Positions 1 to 9,679 of a DNA stretch of 45,257 nucleotides are shown piece after piece. Under the pieces are notes generated by a model. It was not told where the DNA came from and did no database searches. It saw only the letters and a program-made list of their open reading frames with translations. Made by a program: the position numbers and the translations under genes. Numbering within the stretch: position 1 is the stretch's first letter; each line of letters opens with the position of its first letter. This stretch comes from an uncultured Flavobacteriaceae bacterium (lineage in GTDB: Bacteria > Bacteroidota > Bacteroidia > Flavobacteriales > Flavobacteriaceae), in assembly GCA_937937185.1 (NCBI GenBank), contig CALDCO010000178.1, positions 1 through 45,257 of the forward strand, given 5' to 3'.

Positions 1-456
1 GGTAGTACAAGAAAGATAAAGAAGCAAAAAGGAACTGGTACAGCGAGAGCAGGTAGTATTAAATCTCCTATCTTCAAAGGTGGAGGTAGAATTTTTGGTC
101 CTAGACCACGTAACTATTCTTTTAAATTGAATAAGAATTTAAAAAGATTAGCACGTAAATCTGCACTAAGTATTAAGGCTAATGACAAAGCTATTACAGT
201 TGTTGAAGACTTTACTTTTGATACAATTAAAACAAAGAATTTTACTGCAGTTTTAAAGTCTTTAGGACTGGAGGATAAAAAATCTTTATTTGTGTTGGGA
301 GAGTCAAATAAAAATGTATATTTGTCGTCACGCAATTTAAAAAGTTCTGAAGTCATAACTTCCTCAGAATTAAGTACTTATAAAATACTTAATGCTAAGA
401 ATGTTGTGCTTTTAGAAGGTTCTTTGAAAGGAATTGAAACGAATTTAAGTAAATAG
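1..456 (+). CDS. rplD: 50S ribosomal protein L4, 5'-truncated
   Basis: C-terminal 151 codons of L4, an early-assembly 23S rRNA-binding protein that lines the peptide exit tunnel. Frame 1 is open from base 1; the ORF track starts at 127 only because it found an internal start-like codon there. The visible N-terminal part is the basic tunnel loop ([17 protein letters not shown]), followed by the globular domain. The family is usually about 200-210 residues, so roughly 55 residues lie outside the window. It ends 6 bp before rplW, the S10-operon order. The identification is secure. Confidence 0.95.
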   Translation, partial: GSTRKIKKQKGTGTARAGSIKSPIFKGGGRIFGPRPRNYSFKLNKNLKRLARKSALSIKANDKAITVVEDFTFDTIKTKNFTAVLKSLGLEDKKSLFVLGESNKNVYLSSRNLKSSEVITSSELSTYKILNAKNVVLLEGSLKGIETNLSK

Positions 457-462
457 AAAACA

Positions 463-753
463 ATGAGTATCTTAATTAAACCGATAATCACAGAAAAAGC
501 CACTCTAAATAGTGAGTTAAATAACTGTTTTAGTTTTTTCGTGAATACGAAGGCGAACAAGGTAGAAATTAAAAAAGCAGTAGAAGCTGCTTATGGTGTT
601 TCTGTTGAAAAAGTTCGAACTATAAATGTCCGTCCAGATCGTAGTACTAAGTACACAAAAACTGGTATTCAACATGGTAAAACAAATGCTCGCAAAAAAG
701 CAATTGTACAACTGGCGGAAGGTGAGATAATTGATTTATACACTAACATGTAA
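463..753 (+). CDS. rplW: 50S ribosomal protein L23
   Basis: L23 (96 aa, normal length) sits at the rim of the exit tunnel and is the docking site for trigger factor and SRP. It starts with [14 protein letters not shown] and carries the family's [10 protein letters not shown] and [15 protein letters not shown] segments. It lies between rplD and rplB with 6 and 11 bp spacers, so it is co-transcribed. No Shine-Dalgarno is evident, as is usual in this phylum. Confidence 0.97.
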   Translation: MSILIKPIITEKATLNSELNNCFSFFVNTKANKVEIKKAVEAAYGVSVEKVRTINVRPDRSTKYTKTGIQHGKTNARKKAIVQLAEGEIIDLYTNM

Positions 754-764
754 TTAAAAGACAA

Positions 765-1589
765 ATGTCAGTAAGAAAATTAAAACCAATCACACCAGGA
801 CAGCGATTTAGAGTTGTAAATGGATTTGACGCCATTACAACTGATAAGCCGGAGAAAAGTTTACTTGCTCCGAAAAAACGTTCAGGTGGTAGAAACAGTC
901 AAGGTCGTATGACGATGCGCTACAAAGGCGGTGGTCATAAGAAAAGGTATCGTATTATCGATTTTAAAAGAAGTAAGACAGGAATCCCTGCAGAAGTAAA
1001 ATCGATTGAGTATGATCCAAACAGAACAGCATTTATCGCTTTACTTAACTATCAAGATGGTGAGAAAGCTTATATTATTGCTCAAAATGGATTAAAAGTT
1101 GGCCAAAAAGTAGTGTCTGGAGATCAAGTAGATCCAGAGATAGGAAATGCAATGAAATTGGCAAATATTCCACTAGGTACTATAATTTCATGTTTAGAAT
1201 TGCGCCCAGGACAAGGTGCTGTGATGGCTCGTAGTGCAGGAGCATTTGCTCAATTAATGGCAAGAGATGGTAAATTTGCAACCATTAAATTACCATCGGG
1301 TGAAACAAGATTGTTATTAGCAGAATGTATGGCGACCATTGGAGTAGTATCTAATTCAGACCACCAATTATTAGTTGGCGGTAAGGCCGGGAGAACAAGA
1401 TGGTTAGGAAGAAGACCAAGAACAAGACCAGTAGTCATGAATCCAGTAGATCACCCAATGGGAGGTGGTGAAGGAAAATCTTCCGGTGGACATCCTCGTT
1501 CTAGAAATGGTATACCAGCTAAAGGTTATAGAACCCGTTCTAAAACAAAAGCAAGTAATAAATATATTGTAGAACGTAGAAAGAAATAA
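765..1589 (+). CDS. rplB: 50S ribosomal protein L2
   Basis: L2 (274 aa) is needed for subunit association and peptidyl-transferase integrity. The N-terminal OB-like part ([21 protein letters not shown]) and the C-terminal basic tail are present. The conserved C-terminal signature, DHPHGGGEG in many bacteria, reads DHPMGGGEG here. That is a His-to-Met change which I believe is usual in Flavobacteriia. The gene lies 11 bp after rplW and 3 bp before rpsS. Confidence 0.97.
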   Translation: MSVRKLKPITPGQRFRVVNGFDAITTDKPEKSLLAPKKRSGGRNSQGRMTMRYKGGGHKKRYRIIDFKRSKTGIPAEVKSIEYDPNRTAFIALLNYQDGEKAYIIAQNGLKVGQKVVSGDQVDPEIGNAMKLANIPLGTIISCLELRPGQGAVMARSAGAFAQLMARDGKFATIKLPSGETRLLLAECMATIGVVSNSDHQLLVGGKAGRTRWLGRRPRTRPVVMNPVDHPMGGGEGKSSGGHPRSRNGIPAKGYRTRSKTKASNKYIVERRKK

Positions 1590-1592
1590 AAC

Positions 1593-1871
1593 ATGGCAAG
1601 ATCATTAAAAAAAGGACCTTACGTTCATTATAAATTAGAAAGAAAAGTAGCTGCTAATGTAGAGGCTAATAAAAAAACAGTAATCAAAACTTGGTCTAGA
1701 GCAAGTATGATTACTCCAGATTTTGTTGGGCAAACTATAGCCGTTCACAATGGCCGCCAATTTGTGCCAGTTTATGTAACTGAAAACATGGTTGGGCATA
1801 AATTAGGAGAATTTTCACCAACGCGATCTTTTAGAGGTCATGCAGGTGCTAAAAATAAAGGTAAAAAGTAG
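1593..1871 (+). CDS. rpsS: 30S ribosomal protein S19
   Basis: S19 (92 aa) binds 16S rRNA in the 30S head near the A-site finger. It begins [11 protein letters not shown] and contains the [23 protein letters not shown] and [16 protein letters not shown] motifs of the family. It is tightly packed with rplB (3 bp) and rplV (5 bp) in the operon. Confidence 0.97.
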   Translation: MARSLKKGPYVHYKLERKVAANVEANKKTVIKTWSRASMITPDFVGQTIAVHNGRQFVPVYVTENMVGHKLGEFSPTRSFRGHAGAKNKGKK

Positions 1872-1876
1872 TAGCT

Positions 1877-2284
1877 ATGGGAAGTCGTAAAAAACAAATG
1901 GCAGACGCTATTAAGGAAAGTAAAAAACAAATTGCTTTTGCTAAACTTAATAACTGTCCTACATCACCAAGAAAAATGCGTATAGTAGCTGATTTGGTTA
2001 GGGGAGAACGCGTAGAAAAAGCACTTAACATTTTAAAGTTTAATTCAAAAGAAGCTTCAAAACGTTTAGAAACATTGTTAGTCTCTGCAATTGCAAACTG
2101 GCAAGCGAAAAACGAAGAGGCAAGTATCGAAGAAGCTGAACTTTTTGTTAAAGAAATTAGAGTTGACGGAGGATCTATGTTAAAAAGATTACGTCCTGCA
2201 CCTCAAGGCCGTGCACACAGAATAAGAAAACGTTCAAACCATGTTACAATAGTGGTTGGAGCAAACAATAATACACAAAGCTAA
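1877..2284 (+). CDS. rplV: 50S ribosomal protein L22
   Basis: L22 (135 aa) reaches into the exit tunnel with its beta-hairpin. The core reads [14 protein letters not shown] and the hairpin/C-terminus reads [21 protein letters not shown]. About 20 lysine-rich residues precede the core, longer than E. coli L22 (110 aa). A start at the internal Met 8 is possible, but the upstream ATG is 5 bp after rpsS and fits operon spacing. Confidence 0.96.
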   Translation: MGSRKKQMADAIKESKKQIAFAKLNNCPTSPRKMRIVADLVRGERVEKALNILKFNSKEASKRLETLLVSAIANWQAKNEEASIEEAELFVKEIRVDGGSMLKRLRPAPQGRAHRIRKRSNHVTIVVGANNNTQS

Positions 2285-2293
2285 GATAGATAT

Positions 2294-3019
2294 ATGGGAC
2301 AAAAAACAAATCCAATCGGGAATCGCTTAGGAATTATCAGAGGATGGGAATCTAACTGGTATGGAGGAAACGATTATGGTGATAAACTTGCCGAAGACGA
2401 TAAGGTTAGAAAATACGTTCATGCGCGTTTGTCTAAAGCGAGTGTAAGTAGAGTAATTATTGAAAGAACTTTAAAACTTGTAACCGTTACTATCACTACG
2501 GCACGCCCAGGTATCATTATTGGTAAAGGCGGGCAAGAGGTAGACAAGTTAAAAGAAGAGCTTAAAAAAATTACTAGTAAAGAAGTTCAGATTAATATTT
2601 TTGAAATTAAAAGACCTGAACTTGATGCGTTTTTAGTAGGATCAAGTATAGCACGCCAAATAGAAAATAGAATTTCGTACAGGCGAGCTATAAAAATGGC
2701 AATTGCTGCTACGATGCGTATGAATGCTGAAGGAATTAAAATTCAAATTAGTGGTCGTTTAAATGGTGCTGAAATGGCACGTAGCGAGCACTATAAAGAA
2801 GGACGAATTCCTTTATCAACATTTAGAGCCGATATTGATTATGCTTTAGTTGAGGCACATACTACTTATGGTAGATTAGGTGTTAAGGTGTGGATCATGA
2901 AAGGTGAAGTATATGGTAAAAGAGAACTTTCTCCTCTTGTTGGATTATCTAAGAAGCAAGGAAAAGGTGGACGCGGAAGTGGTGGAAATAATAAGAATCA
3001 ATCTCGTCGTAGAAAGTAA
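2294..3019 (+). CDS. rpsC: 30S ribosomal protein S3
   Basis: S3 (241 aa) lies in the 30S head at the mRNA entry tunnel. The N-terminal KH domain with [11 protein letters not shown] and the C-terminal S3 domain ([24 protein letters not shown]) are complete. A basic Gly/Lys/Arg-rich tail ([21 protein letters not shown]) ends the protein. It is followed 20 bp later by rplP. Confidence 0.97.
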   Translation: MGQKTNPIGNRLGIIRGWESNWYGGNDYGDKLAEDDKVRKYVHARLSKASVSRVIIERTLKLVTVTITTARPGIIIGKGGQEVDKLKEELKKITSKEVQINIFEIKRPELDAFLVGSSIARQIENRISYRRAIKMAIAATMRMNAEGIKIQISGRLNGAEMARSEHYKEGRIPLSTFRADIDYALVEAHTTYGRLGVKVWIMKGEVYGKRELSPLVGLSKKQGKGGRGSGGNNKNQSRRRK

Positions 3020-3039
3020 TTTTTTAAAGAAAAAGGAAA

Positions 3040-3459
3040 ATGTTACAGCCTAAAAGAACAAAATTTCGTAAACAGCAGAAAGGTCGTATGAAGGGGATCT
3101 CTGGTAGAGGTCACCAACTTTCAAATGGCACTTTCGGGATAAAATCATTAGATTCGAATTTTTTAACTTCGCGTCAAATTGAAGCCGCTCGTATTGCCGC
3201 TACACGTTACATGAAAAGAGAAGGTCAACTTTGGATTAAAATATTTCCAGACAAGCCCATCACAAAGAAACCTCTAGAAGTACGTATGGGTAAAGGTAAA
3301 GGAGCTGTCGAATATTGGGCTGCGGTAGTAAAGCCAGGTAGAATTCTTTTTGAAGTTGGAGGAGTGCCTTTAGCTGTTGCTAAAGAAGCATTACGCCTTG
3401 CGGCACAAAAATTACCTGTAAAAACTAAGTTTATAATTGCTAGAGATTACCAAGCATAA
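3040..3459 (+). CDS. rplP: 50S ribosomal protein L16
   Basis: L16 (139 aa) contacts the A-site tRNA elbow in the large subunit. It starts [19 protein letters not shown] and has the GRILFEVGG segment and the C-terminal helix typical of the family. An A-rich stretch (aaagaaaaaggaaa) before the ATG may serve as a weak ribosome-binding site. A 94 bp spacer with a nested hairpin separates it from rpmC. Confidence 0.97.
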   Translation: MLQPKRTKFRKQQKGRMKGISGRGHQLSNGTFGIKSLDSNFLTSRQIEAARIAATRYMKREGQLWIKIFPDKPITKKPLEVRMGKGKGAVEYWAAVVKPGRILFEVGGVPLAVAKEALRLAAQKLPVKTKFIIARDYQA

Positions 3460-3479
3460 TTTATTTGATATGAAATGAG

Positions 3480-3512
3480 CTAACTTAATATTTCAAAGAA
3501 ATGAGGAGTTAG
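3480..3512 (+). promoter_or_regulatory. nested hairpin between rplP and rpmC
   Basis: CTAACT-taat-ATTTC-aaa-GAAAT-gagg-AGTTAG forms two perfectly paired stems (6 bp and 5 bp) separated by a symmetric 4x4 internal loop. There is no T-run, so it is not an intrinsic terminator. It sits in an unusually long spacer within a tightly packed operon. An mRNA processing or translational control site is possible, but that is inference. Confidence 0.5.
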
Positions 3513-3553
3513 TGAATGACATCTGACAAATTTAAAAAAGTAAGAGATTACAG

Positions 3554-3745
3554 ATGAAACAATCAGAGATTAAAGAATTATCAATAGCTGAGTTACAAGA
3601 GAAACTTAGTGAGACAAAGAAGAGTTATTCAGATTTAAAAATGGCTCATGCAGTATCTCCTTTAGAGAACCCAATTCAATTGCGTGCAGCAAGAAGAACA
3701 GTGGCTAGAATTGCTACTGAATTAACTAAAAGAGATTTACAATAA
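3554..3745 (+). CDS. rpmC: 50S ribosomal protein L29
   Basis: L29 (63 aa) is a small two-helix protein at the exit-tunnel rim near L23. The sequence MKQSEIKELSIAELQEKL and the C-terminal NPIQLRAARRTVARI match the family. It lies 94 bp after rplP and 12 bp before rpsQ, consistent with the canonical L16-L29-S17 order. Confidence 0.96.
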   Translation: MKQSEIKELSIAELQEKLSETKKSYSDLKMAHAVSPLENPIQLRAARRTVARIATELTKRDLQ

Positions 3746-3757
3746 TTCTGCAAAGAC

Positions 3758-4015
3758 ATGGAAAAAAGAAACTTAAGAAAAGAACGTATAGGTGTTGTTA
3801 CTAGTAACAAAATGCAGAAATCAATTGTGGTATCTGAGGTTAAAAAAGTAAAACACCCTATGTATGGTAAATTCGTTTTGAAAACAAAGAAATATGTTGC
3901 TCATGACGAAACAAACGATTGTAACATTGGAGATACAGTAAAGATTATGGAAACAAGACCTTTAAGTAAATCTAAATGTTGGAGATTAGTTGAAATAATT
4001 GAAAGAGCGAAATAA
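3758..4015 (+). CDS. rpsQ: 30S ribosomal protein S17
   Basis: S17 (85 aa) is a primary 16S rRNA-binding OB-fold protein. It carries [25 protein letters not shown] and the [23 protein letters not shown] signature. The stop is 2 bp from the rplN start, so the two are probably translationally coupled. Confidence 0.97.
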   Translation: MEKRNLRKERIGVVTSNKMQKSIVVSEVKKVKHPMYGKFVLKTKKYVAHDETNDCNIGDTVKIMETRPLSKSKCWRLVEIIERAK

Positions 4016-4017
4016 TT

Positions 4018-4386
4018 ATGGTACAACAAGAATCAAGGTTAAGAGTAGCAGATAACACTGGAGCAAAAGAAGTATTAACAATACGTGTTCTAGGTGGTAC
4101 TAAAAGAAGATATGCTTCTGTAGGGGACAAAATAGTGATTACAGTTAAAGATGCAACACCTAATGGAAACATTAAAAAAGGTGCAGTTTCTACAGCGGTT
4201 GTTGTGCGTACCAAAAAAGAAGTAAGACGTCCAGACGGATCTTATATAAGATTCGACGATAATGCTTGCGTTCTTTTAAATCCAACTGGTGAAATGAGAG
4301 GCACTCGTGTTTTTGGACCAGTGGCTAGAGAACTTCGTGATAAACAATTCATGAAAATTGTATCATTGGCACCTGAAGTGCTTTAA
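4018..4386 (+). CDS. rplN: 50S ribosomal protein L14
   Basis: L14 (122 aa, exact family length) forms an intersubunit bridge and contacts 16S rRNA. It starts [18 protein letters not shown] and contains the [28 protein letters not shown] signature region. It is the classical first gene of the spc operon. Here it follows rpsQ by 2 bp with no promoter, so the S10 and spc operons are fused. Confidence 0.97.
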   Translation: MVQQESRLRVADNTGAKEVLTIRVLGGTKRRYASVGDKIVITVKDATPNGNIKKGAVSTAVVVRTKKEVRRPDGSYIRFDDNACVLLNPTGEMRGTRVFGPVARELRDKQFMKIVSLAPEVL

Positions 4387-4398
4387 TGAATTAGTAAG

Positions 4399-4710
4399 AT
4401 GACAAAGTTTAAAATTAAATCAGGAGATACTGTAAGAGTAATAGCTGGAGATCACAAAGGATTAGAAGGTAAAATATTAAAGGTATTAACCGATAAGAAT
4501 AAAGCGATCGTTGAGGGTGTAAACATGGTTAAGAAACATACAAAACCAAGTGCACAGAGTCCTCAGGGCGGTATCGTAGAAAAAGAAGCGCCAATTCAAA
4601 TGTCTAATCTTTCTTTGTTAACCGCTAAAGGGGAAACAACAAGAGTAGGGTACAGAATGGAAGGCGATAAGAAAGTAAGATTTTCAAAAAAATCTAATGA
4701 AGTAATATAG
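4399..4710 (+). CDS. rplX: 50S ribosomal protein L24
   Basis: L24 (103 aa) is an assembly-initiator protein with a KOW motif near residues 8-30 ([21 protein letters not shown]). The segment [26 protein letters not shown] is typical. It is separated by 12 bp from rplN and 2 bp from rplE. Confidence 0.97.
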   Translation: MTKFKIKSGDTVRVIAGDHKGLEGKILKVLTDKNKAIVEGVNMVKKHTKPSAQSPQGGIVEKEAPIQMSNLSLLTAKGETTRVGYRMEGDKKVRFSKKSNEVI

Positions 4711-4712
4711 TT

Positions 4713-5264
4713 ATGGCATATTCACCTAGACTTAAAGAAGAGTATAAAAGCAAAGTAATTGCAGCTCTTACAGAAGAATTTGGTTATAAAAATGTAATGC
4801 AGGTCCCTAAACTTGAAAAGATCGTTGTATCTAAAGGAGTTGGTGCTGCTGTTGCAGATAAAAAGTTAATAGACTATGCAGTAGACGAATTAACTACGAT
4901 AACAGGACAAAAGGCGATAGCAACACTATCTAAAAAAGATGTTGCCTCCTTTAAATTACGTAAAGGCATGCCAATAGGCACTAAGGTTACGTTAAGAGGC
5001 GAAAGAATGTACGAGTTTTTAGATCGTCTTATCACAACTGCTTTGCCTCGCGTAAGAGATTTTAATGGAATTAAAGCAAAAGGTTTTGATGGAAGAGGTA
5101 ACTATAATTTAGGCGTTACTGAGCAAATTATCTTTCCAGAGATAGATATCGATAAAATTAATAAAATCTCAGGAATGGATATTACCTTTGTAACCTCTGC
5201 TAAAACAGATAAAGAAGCAAAATCATTATTAACCGAATTAGGATTACCTTTTCAAAAAAACTAA
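4713..5264 (+). CDS. rplE: 50S ribosomal protein L5
   Basis: L5 (183 aa) binds 5S rRNA and contacts the P-site tRNA. Recognisable segments are the N-terminal [15 protein letters not shown]-like stretch, [18 protein letters not shown] and the C-terminal [19 protein letters not shown]. Its stop is 3 bp before rpsN. Confidence 0.97.
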   Translation: MAYSPRLKEEYKSKVIAALTEEFGYKNVMQVPKLEKIVVSKGVGAAVADKKLIDYAVDELTTITGQKAIATLSKKDVASFKLRKGMPIGTKVTLRGERMYEFLDRLITTALPRVRDFNGIKAKGFDGRGNYNLGVTEQIIFPEIDIDKINKISGMDITFVTSAKTDKEAKSLLTELGLPFQKN

Positions 5265-5267
5265 GTT

Positions 5268-5537
5268 ATGGCTAAAGAATCAATGAAAGCCCGCGAGGTG
5301 AAAAGAGCTAAAACAGTAGCTAAATATGCTGAAAAAAGAAAGGCTTTAAAAGAAGCTGGAGATTACGAGGCATTACAAAAGCTACCAAAAAACGCATCAC
5401 CAGTGCGCATGCACAATCGTTGCAAACTAACGGGAAGACCTAAAGGGTATATGCGTAATTTTGGTATTTCTCGTGTGACGTTTAGAGAAATGGCAAATAA
5501 AGGCTTAATACCTGGTGTTAAAAAAGCGAGTTGGTAA
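5268..5537 (+). CDS. rpsN: 30S ribosomal protein S14, zinc-free type
   Basis: S14 (89 aa) of the 30S head. The C-terminal [20 protein letters not shown] and [11 protein letters not shown] are family signatures. It is the long form without zinc ligands: only one Cys remains where the short zinc form has two CxxC pairs. A 71 bp spacer with weak inverted symmetry separates it from rpsH. Confidence 0.96.
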   Translation: MAKESMKAREVKRAKTVAKYAEKRKALKEAGDYEALQKLPKNASPVRMHNRCKLTGRPKGYMRNFGISRVTFREMANKGLIPGVKKASW

Positions 5538-5608
5538 AATTATAAATTGGTCTAAGGTTCGGTTACATTATATGTGAAATCGAAAACCAAGTCCGCAAAT
5601 TAATAGAT

Positions 5609-6007
5609 ATGTATACAGATCCAATTGCAGATTATTTAACTCGTATTAGAAACGCAGTGCGTGCTAATCATAGAGTTGTAGAAATACCTGCATCAAATTT
5701 AAAAAAGAACATCACAAAAATATTATTCGATCAAGGATATATTTTAAGTTATAAGTTCGATGACTCAACTGTTCAAGGCACTATTAAAATAGCGCTGAAG
5801 TACAATAAAGAAACTAAAGAACCAGTAATTCACAAGATTCAAAGAATAAGTAAGCCTGGTTTACGTAAATATTCTAATTCTAAAGAATTACCTAGAATTC
5901 TTAATGGTCTTGGAATTGCTATTGTTTCAACCTCTCATGGTGTCATGACTGGCAAACAAGCGCAAAGAGAAAATGTGGGTGGCGAAGTTTTATGTTACGT
6001 TTACTAA
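5609..6007 (+). CDS. rpsH: 30S ribosomal protein S8
   Basis: S8 (132 aa) is a primary binder of 16S rRNA and, in E. coli, the translational repressor of the spc operon. It starts MYTDPIADYLTRIRNA. The C-terminal GIAIVSTSHGVMTGKQAQRENVGGEVLCYVY is diagnostic. Whether it also represses this operon cannot be told from the sequence. Confidence 0.97.
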   Translation: MYTDPIADYLTRIRNAVRANHRVVEIPASNLKKNITKILFDQGYILSYKFDDSTVQGTIKIALKYNKETKEPVIHKIQRISKPGLRKYSNSKELPRILNGLGIAIVSTSHGVMTGKQAQRENVGGEVLCYVY

Positions 6008-6025
6008 TCAAAAAGGGAGAAAGAG

Positions 6026-6568
6026 ATGTCAAGAATAGGAAATAACCCAGTTGCAATTCCAGAAGGAGTTACAGTAGAAGTAAAAGATAACATTATTACA
6101 GTAAAAGGTAAAAAGGGTGAGCTGTCTCAGCCTTACGATACTGTTGAAGTTAAAGTTGAAGATGCTAATGTGTTAGTGACGCGCTCATCTGAAAACAAAG
6201 AAAGTAAAGCCAAGCATGGTTTATACAGATCATTAGTAAACAACATGATTAATGGTGTTTCTAAGGGATGGACCAAAGAGCTTGAGCTTGTAGGAGTAGG
6301 GTATAGAGCCAGTAACCAAGGAAATAGATTAGAATTAGCATTAGGTTTCTCTCACAACATCGTGATGAGTATTGCACCTGAAGTAAAAGTCGAAACGGTT
6401 TCAGATAAAGGTAAAAACCCTATCATTAAGTTAACCTCACACGACAAACAACTTGTAGGGCAAGTCGCTGCGAAAATACGTGGCTTTAGAAGACCAGAAC
6501 CTTACAAAGGAAAAGGAATTAAGTTTGTTGGTGAAGAAATAAGAAGAAAAGCAGGTAAATCAGCTTAA
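6026..6568 (+). CDS. rplF: 50S ribosomal protein L6
   Basis: L6 (180 aa) lies near the factor-binding site. Two similar domains are visible ([17 protein letters not shown] at the start), and the C-terminal [22 protein letters not shown] is the family signature. The start is preceded by aaagggagaaagag, one of the few Shine-Dalgarno-like purine runs in this operon. Confidence 0.97.
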   Translation: MSRIGNNPVAIPEGVTVEVKDNIITVKGKKGELSQPYDTVEVKVEDANVLVTRSSENKESKAKHGLYRSLVNNMINGVSKGWTKELELVGVGYRASNQGNRLELALGFSHNIVMSIAPEVKVETVSDKGKNPIIKLTSHDKQLVGQVAAKIRGFRRPEPYKGKGIKFVGEEIRRKAGKSA

Positions 6569-6578
6569 TAAGTTAGTT

Positions 6579-6935
6579 ATGGCGTTAACAAAGAACCAAA
6601 GAAGAAAAAGAATTAAAAGCAGAATTCGCAAGGTTGTTTCTGGAACAGAAGCAAGACCAAGGCTAACTGTTTTTAGAAGTAATAAAGAAATTTATGCTCA
6701 AGTAGTAGATGATGTTACGGGTAAAACTTTAGCAGCAGCCTCTTCTAGAGATAAAGAGATTAGTTCTGCAAAAGGAAATAAATCAGAAGTAGCGACATTA
6801 GTAGGTAAATCTATTGGAGATAGAGCCCTTAAAGCAGGTGTGAAAATGATTGCTTTTGATAGAGGCGGTTATTTATATCACGGTAGAGTAAAATCGTTAG
6901 CTGAAGGAGCTAGAGAAGCAGGACTTAAATTCTAA
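6579..6935 (+). CDS. rplR: 50S ribosomal protein L18
   Basis: L18 (118 aa) binds 5S rRNA with L5. It has the basic N-terminus ([15 protein letters not shown]), [18 protein letters not shown] and the C-terminal [24 protein letters not shown] signature. It is 10 bp after rplF and 6 bp before rpsE. Confidence 0.97.
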   Translation: MALTKNQRRKRIKSRIRKVVSGTEARPRLTVFRSNKEIYAQVVDDVTGKTLAAASSRDKEISSAKGNKSEVATLVGKSIGDRALKAGVKMIAFDRGGYLYHGRVKSLAEGAREAGLKF

Positions 6936-6941
6936 GAAATT

Positions 6942-7466
6942 ATGTATCAAAAATACAAAAGCGCAGAGTTAGTAAAACCAAGTGGATTAGATCTTAAAGA
7001 TCGTTTAGTTGGTGTTCAAAGAGTTACTAAAGTAACAAAAGGAGGAAGAGCATTTGGTTTTTCTGCAATCGTAGTGGTTGGAGATGAAGCTGGTGTTGTA
7101 GGACATGGTTTAGGAAAATCTAAAGATGTGGCCAGTGCAATAGCAAAGGCCATTGAAGATGCAAAAAAGAACCTGGTACGAATTCCTATAATTAAAGGAA
7201 CATTACCTCATGAACAAAAAGGAAAATACGGAGGAGCAAGAGTAAATATTATTCCTGCAGCTCCTGGTACAGGAGTTATTGCTGGTGGTGCTGTAAGAAC
7301 AGTATTAGAAGCAGTAGGAGTACACGATGTACTTTCTAAATCTCAAGGATCTTCAAACCCTCACAATGTTGTTAAAGCAACCTTTGATGCATTATTGCAG
7401 CTAAGAAGTGCGCAAACAATAGCTGGTGAGAGAGGAATTTCTCTTGAAAAAGTTTTTAACGGTTAA
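6942..7466 (+). CDS. rpsE: 30S ribosomal protein S5
   Basis: S5 (174 aa) acts in the 30S shoulder in decoding fidelity and mRNA helicase activity. The N-terminal dsRBD-like part ([21 protein letters not shown]) and the C-terminal half ([28 protein letters not shown]) are intact. A 105 bp palindromic-type spacer follows. Confidence 0.97.
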   Translation: MYQKYKSAELVKPSGLDLKDRLVGVQRVTKVTKGGRAFGFSAIVVVGDEAGVVGHGLGKSKDVASAIAKAIEDAKKNLVRIPIIKGTLPHEQKGKYGGARVNIIPAAPGTGVIAGGAVRTVLEAVGVHDVLSKSQGSSNPHNVVKATFDALLQLRSAQTIAGERGISLEKVFNG

Positions 7467-7571
7467 ATTTAAGAGATTAGGCTATAGTTATACGAAGGCG
7501 GTAAATTATTTTAAATACTAATTTGCTTTTAAAACTCTAAGGACTAAGACTAAACACTGAAAACTAAAAAA
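7467..7571. repeat. intergenic palindrome-type spacer (rpsE-rpmD)
   Basis: A 105 bp non-coding spacer. Its right arm is rich in the CTAA/ACTAAA words seen in the secY-infA, rpmJ-rpsM and rpsM-rpsK spacers (ctaaggactaagactaaac). Its left arm (gattaggctatagtt) is weakly complementary. This is the most divergent member of the set, and membership is tentative. Confidence 0.45.
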
Positions 7572-7751
7572 ATGGCAAAGATAAAAGTAACGAAAGTTAA
7601 AAGCGCGATTAATCGTACTAAAAGACAAAAGCTAACTTTATTAGCATTGGGTCTAAAAAAGATTGGTCAAACAGTAGAACACGAAAACACTCCTAATATT
7701 TTAGGAATGGTTAGAAAAGTAAATCACTTAGTTTCTGTAGAAGAAGCTTAA
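7572..7751 (+). CDS. rpmD: 50S ribosomal protein L30 (below ORF-track cutoff)
   Basis: A 59-codon ORF missed by the track. It reads MAKIKVTKVKSAINRTKRQK, then GLKKIGQTVEHENTPNILGMVRKVNHLVSVEEA, the complete L30 fold with the family's KRQK-TL-ALGL-K and T-P-GM--KV-HLV positions. It sits between rpsE and rplO, the canonical spc position. L30 is a small 23S rRNA-binding protein. The start ATG follows actaaaaaa at the end of the spacer. Confidence 0.96.
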   Translation: MAKIKVTKVKSAINRTKRQKLTLLALGLKKIGQTVEHENTPNILGMVRKVNHLVSVEEA

Positions 7752-7768
7752 TAATATAATACTGAAAA

Positions 7769-8221
7769 ATGGATTTAAGTAATTTAAAACCCGCAGAAGG
7801 TTCAGTTAAAAACCAAGGTAAAAGAGTAGGTAGGGGGCAAGGTTCTGGTAAAGGAGGCACGGCAACACGTGGCCACAAAGGGGCAAAGTCTCGTTCTGGT
7901 TATTCTAAGAAAATTGGTTTTGAAGGAGGGCAAATGCCACTTCAAAGACGTGTGCCTAAGTTTGGCTTTACAAACATTAACCGTAAAGAATACCAAGGTA
8001 TTAACTTGGATACTATTCAAAAACTGGTTGATGAAAAGAAAATTAAAGATACTCTAGATTTAGAAACAATAATCACCTTAGGTTTAGCTGGCAAAAATGA
8101 GTTAGTTAAAATACTTGGAAGAGGAGAATTGAAATCTAAATTAAACATTACAGCTCATAAATATACTGCTACTGCAAAGTCTGCTATTGAGGCTGCAGGA
8201 GGAGAAGCTGGAACTTTATAA
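7769..8221 (+). CDS. rplO: 50S ribosomal protein L15
   Basis: L15 (150 aa) is a late-assembly protein with a long basic N-terminal extension into 23S rRNA. This is seen here as KRVGRGQGSGKGGTATRGHKG followed by FEGGQMPLQRRVPKFGF, both family hallmarks. The globular C-terminal domain ends in SAIEAAGGEAG. secY begins 15 bp downstream. Confidence 0.97.
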   Translation: MDLSNLKPAEGSVKNQGKRVGRGQGSGKGGTATRGHKGAKSRSGYSKKIGFEGGQMPLQRRVPKFGFTNINRKEYQGINLDTIQKLVDEKKIKDTLDLETIITLGLAGKNELVKILGRGELKSKLNITAHKYTATAKSAIEAAGGEAGTL

Positions 8222-8236
8222 GACGATACGAAGCAC

Positions 8237-9580
8237 ATGAAATTTATAGAAACCTTAAAAAATGTTTGGAAAATAGAGGAGTTAAGAAACAGAATTCTTG
8301 TTGCCCTTAGCTTACTTTTAGTTTACCGTTTTGGTGCTCAGGTAGTATTACCGGGTATTGATGCGGCTCAGCTTGGAGATTTGCAAAATAATGCAGAAGG
8401 GGGAATTTTGGGATTATTAAATGCGTTTACAGGAGGTGCATTTGCTAACGCCTCAGTATTTGCATTAGGCATTATGCCGTATATCTCTGCTTCTATTGTA
8501 GTGCAATTAATGGGAATAGCCATTCCTTATTTACAAAAACTACAAAAAGAAGGGGCTAGTGGCCAAAAGAAAATTACTCAAATTACGCGATGGTTAACCA
8601 TTGGTATTTGTTTAGTTCAGGCACCTGGATACTTAGCGAGTTTGCCTAGTTTAGGGATTCCGCAATCTGCTTTCTTATTAGGGAATGGTGGATTATTCTA
8701 TTTTTCATCAGTAATCATATTAGTAACAGGTTGTGTTTTTGCTATGTGGTTAGGAGAAAAAATCACAGACAAAGGTATTGGTAATGGTATTTCATTGTTA
8801 ATTATGGTAGGTATTATTGCGACCATGCCTCAAGCATTCATACAAAATGTTGCTTCAAGAATGGAAGGTAACAAAGTGATGTTAATCCTTTTTGAAGTAG
8901 TGATCTGGTTTGGTATTATTTTAGCGTCTGTCATGTTAGTTATGGCCGTAAGAAGAATTGCAGTGCAATATGCGCGTCGTTCGGCTACTGGTGGGTACGA
9001 AAAAAATGTATTTGGATCTCGACAATATATCCCTTTAAAATTAAATGCCTCTGGAGTGATGCCAATTATCTTTGCTCAAGCAATTATGTTTGTTCCTGGT
9101 CTAATTGGGAAAGCTTCTTTTTTAGAGAATACAACTGCAGGCCAGTGGTTACAGGCTAATTTTCAAGACATGTTTGGTTTATGGTATAATATCGTATTTG
9201 GGTTGTTAATTATCATATTTACCTATTTCTATACTGCGATTACTGTACCTACAAATAAAATGGCAGATGATTTAAAACGAAGTGGAGGGTTTATACCAGG
9301 GATTCGTCCTGGTTCAGAAACCTCAGAATACCTAGATAAAATCATGTCGCAAATAACATTACCAGGTTCTATATTCTTAGCACTCATTGCTGTGTTCCCA
9401 GCATTTGTAGTTAAGCTTTTAGATGTACAACAAGGCTGGGCATTGTTTTTTGGTGGAACTTCACTGTTAATTATGGTTGGAGTTGCCATTGATACGATGC
9501 AACAAGTAAATTCTTATTTGTTAAATAGACATTATGATGGCTTAATGAAAACAGGTAAAAATAGAAAAGCTGTCGCTTAA
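8237..9580 (+). CDS. secY: Sec translocase channel subunit SecY
   Basis: SecY (447 aa) forms the inner-membrane protein-conducting channel with SecE/SecG and is driven by SecA. About ten hydrophobic segments are visible. SecY landmarks include the ALGIMPYISASIVVQLM region, the ITDKGIGNGISLLIM segment and the cytosolic loop ending in GIRPGSET. T9SS substrates and lipoproteins in this window would first cross the inner membrane through it. The gene keeps its place after rplO, and no map or adk gene follows; infA does. Confidence 0.97.
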   Translation: MKFIETLKNVWKIEELRNRILVALSLLLVYRFGAQVVLPGIDAAQLGDLQNNAEGGILGLLNAFTGGAFANASVFALGIMPYISASIVVQLMGIAIPYLQKLQKEGASGQKKITQITRWLTIGICLVQAPGYLASLPSLGIPQSAFLLGNGGLFYFSSVIILVTGCVFAMWLGEKITDKGIGNGISLLIMVGIIATMPQAFIQNVASRMEGNKVMLILFEVVIWFGIILASVMLVMAVRRIAVQYARRSATGGYEKNVFGSRQYIPLKLNASGVMPIIFAQAIMFVPGLIGKASFLENTTAGQWLQANFQDMFGLWYNIVFGLLIIIFTYFYTAITVPTNKMADDLKRSGGFIPGIRPGSETSEYLDKIMSQITLPGSIFLALIAVFPAFVVKLLDVQQGWALFFGGTSLLIMVGVAIDTMQQVNSYLLNRHYDGLMKTGKNRKAVA

Positions 9581-9679
9581 ATTTAGACTATAGAGAATGG
9601 TCTTTAGACATTAGAAAAATAAAAATAGAATACCAAGTTAAGTTCTAATAACTATAGACTAAGAACTAAACACTAAAAT
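9581..9679. repeat. intergenic palindrome-type spacer (secY-infA)
   Basis: A 99 bp spacer with tagactatag...gtctttagac on the left and actatagactaagaacta on the right. The arms are imperfect reverse complements of each other (TAG/CTA-rich). It shares the TAGACnTTAGA word with the rpmJ-rpsM spacer. It is part of a family of four related spacers in this operon. Confidence 0.55.

Noticed and set aside
127-456. Separate 109-aa ORF with its own start
   Set aside because: The frame is open from base 1 and reads as L4 tunnel-loop sequence upstream of 127, so it is the truncated rplD gene.
7869-8057. Plus-strand 62-aa ORF within rplO
   Set aside because: Out-of-frame overlap with L15; composition reflects the L15 codons.
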